From Rhodovibrionaceae bacterium (GTDB lineage Bacteria > Pseudomonadota > Alphaproteobacteria > Kiloniellales > DSM-21159): 64,000 nt of DNA. The number at the start of each line of letters is the position of its first letter. Position 1 is the stretch's first letter. Shown here in pieces: positions 62,950 through 64,000 of the stretch. The translations under genes and the position numbers were made by a program. The notes beneath the pieces are model-generated. The model made no database searches and was not told the origin of the DNA. It was given only the letters and a program-made list of their open reading frames with translations. The stretch is taken from contig JANQMX010000106.1 in assembly GCA_028279885.1 (NCBI GenBank), positions 1 through 64,000 on the forward strand. The letters are read 5' to 3'.

Positions 62950-64000
62950 ATGGGACAATTCGGCGCGGGACAAGGTTTGCACCGCCTGGAAGATGAGCGG
63001 CTGCTGCGCGGCGGCGGCCGCTATACCGACGACATCACGCTGCCCGGCCAGGTCTACGGCGTCCTAGTGCGCAGCCCCCTGGCCCATGCGCGCATCGGCG
63101 CGATCGATACGGCGGACGCCAAGGCCATGCCCGGCGTGCTGGCGATCTACACCGCTGCCGATCTTGCCGCCGACGGGATCGGCGACATCCCCTGTCTGGC
63201 GCCGGTCCCCGGCAAGAACGGCACTGAGACCATTCTGCCACCCAATCCCGTCCTGGCCCGGGATGTCGTGCGCCACGTTGGCGACCCGGTGGCCTTCGTC
63301 GTCGCCGATAGCCTCGCGGCGGCCAAGGACGCCGCCGAAGCGGTGATGGTCGACTATGAAGACCTGCCTGCCGTGGTCGATACCGAGCGCGCGCAGGATG
63401 CCGGCGCGCCCCAGGTCCACCCCGAGGCGCCAGGCAACCTTTGCGTCCTCTGGGCTCAAGGCAAAGAAGACCAGACGGCCGCAGCCTTCGCCAAGGCGCC
63501 GCGTCGGGCGAGTATCGAGATCGTCAACAACAGGGTGGTGGTCAACGCCATCGAGCCGCGCGTGGCGCTGGGGGAGTACGACAGCGAGAGCGAACGCCTG
63601 ACCCTCCATGTTCCGAGCCAGGGCGTGTTCCGCCTGCTGGGGCAGTTCACCGAGACGATTCTCAAGATCCCGAAGGAGCAGTTCCGCATCATCACCCACG
63701 ATGTCGGCGGCGGCTTCGGCATGAAGATCTTCTGTTACCCCGAGCAGGTCATGGTGCTCTATGCCGCCCGCAAGCTGGGCCGGCCGGTGCGCTGGACGGG
63801 CGAGCGCACGGAAGGCTTCCTCTCCGACACGCAAGGCCGCGACCACGTCACCCGCGCCGAGATGGCGATGGATGAAGAGGGCCGCTTCCTTGCGCTCAGG
63901 GCCGACACCGTCGCCAACATCGGCGCCTATGTGTCCAACTTCGGTCCCTACATTCCGACCGCCTGCATGACCCAGATGTACTCGGGCCTCTACCGCATCC
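62950..64000 (+). CDS. Molybdopterin hydroxylase large subunit (CO dehydrogenase/xanthine-oxidase-like), partial
   Basis: The 5' 350 codons of a large molybdenum hydroxylase subunit; the 3' end lies outside the window. It begins GQFGAGQGLHRLEDERLLRGGGRYTDD, the usual opening of CoxL/XdhB-type subunits, followed by VRSPLAHARI, DPVAFVVADS, VDYEDLPAVVD, and the substrate-pocket text GGGFGMKIFCYPEQV. Full members are near 750-800 residues and work with FAD and 2Fe-2S subunits. CO dehydrogenase needs a VAYRCSFR active-site loop further on, which is not visible here, so the substrate is undetermined. ATG 62950 follows GAGAGG. Confidence 0.88.
   Translation, partial: MGQFGAGQGLHRLEDERLLRGGGRYTDDITLPGQVYGVLVRSPLAHARIGAIDTADAKAMPGVLAIYTAADLAADGIGDIPCLAPVPGKNGTETILPPNPVLARDVVRHVGDPVAFVVADSLAAAKDAAEAVMVDYEDLPAVVDTERAQDAGAPQVHPEAPGNLCVLWAQGKEDQTAAAFAKAPRRASIEIVNNRVVVNAIEPRVALGEYDSESERLTLHVPSQGVFRLLGQFTETILKIPKEQFRIITHDVGGGFGMKIFCYPEQVMVLYAARKLGRPVRWTGERTEGFLSDTQGRDHVTRAEMAMDEEGRFLALRADTVANIGAYVSNFGPYIPTACMTQMYSGLYRI

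Noticed and set aside
63064-63846. 260-codon minus-strand frame near the window end
   Set aside because: Antisense to the molybdopterin hydroxylase gene, which has good motifs and a ribosome site.

Overview
The window is high-GC DNA from an alphaproteobacterium. Support comes from the order xerD / secreted helical protein / small membrane protein / aroK / aroB / CorC-type protein, from GGAAT-N16-CGTT (EcfG-like) ECF promoters, and from three TRAP transporter genes. A marine or halophilic Rhodospirillales-like lineage is likely: there are two DMSP-lyase-type proteins, a TRAP uptake system and a sulfotransferase cluster. This placement is inference; no rRNA is present. Coding density is high, with one tRNA (Val, CAC), no CRISPR array and no recognisable insertion sequence.

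Layout. 0.2-5 kb: a SnoaL-like protein, then a minus-strand run of class II DAHP synthase, nicotinate phosphoribosyltransferase-like protein and amidohydrolase. 5-8 kb: a LysR regulator divergent from doxX, then a Tat-exported intradiol dioxygenase overlapping a cytochrome b561. 8-11 kb: UDP-sugar dehydrogenase, a cupin DMSP lyase candidate and a malyl-CoA-lyase-type enzyme. 11-17.8 kb: xerD to CBS-domain housekeeping block. 17.8-20.9 kb: anti-sigma and ECF sigma genes divergent from a subtilisin-like protease with a Gly/Asp repeat; both directions carry the same ECF promoter. 21-28 kb: SRPBCC protein, thioredoxin-like protein, gph, cytochrome c, a DddP-like M24 protein, a sugar dehydrogenase, a LysR regulator and a small exporter, with two dispersed palindromic repeats.

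28.5-36 kb: small membrane proteins, then a plus-strand accessory region of a PanB paralogue with an altered metal site, a DUF6166-like protein, a TRAP transporter (dctPQM), a phytanoyl-CoA-dioxygenase-like enzyme and a membrane fatty acid hydroxylase. Three upstream regions in it share ATATATCA. 36-40 kb: a giant AsmA-like protein containing a peptidoglycan-binding domain. 40-48 kb: a glycan-modification cluster of one GT4 glycosyltransferase, three sulfotransferases, a GT8-like protein and an ELM1-like protein, followed by two convergent 2OG-Fe(II) oxygenases.

48.5-52.7 kb: an unrecognised four-gene envelope module of two lipoproteins, a soluble helical protein and a membrane protein with a coiled-coil tail. 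This is the best candidate for an undescribed system. 53-64 kb: tRNA-Val, DUF3108 protein, glmU-glmS, MATE exporter, a canonical panB, M48 peptidase with DUF898 membrane protein, and the 5' part of a molybdopterin hydroxylase large subunit cut by the window edge.

How parts fit together: glmU/glmS and the UDP-sugar dehydrogenase can supply activated amino and uronic sugars to the glycan cluster. The ECF/protease and lipoprotein modules point to envelope stress and envelope structure. The two DMSP lyase candidates suggest use of algal DMSP. All functions are read from sequence motifs; none was checked by database search.
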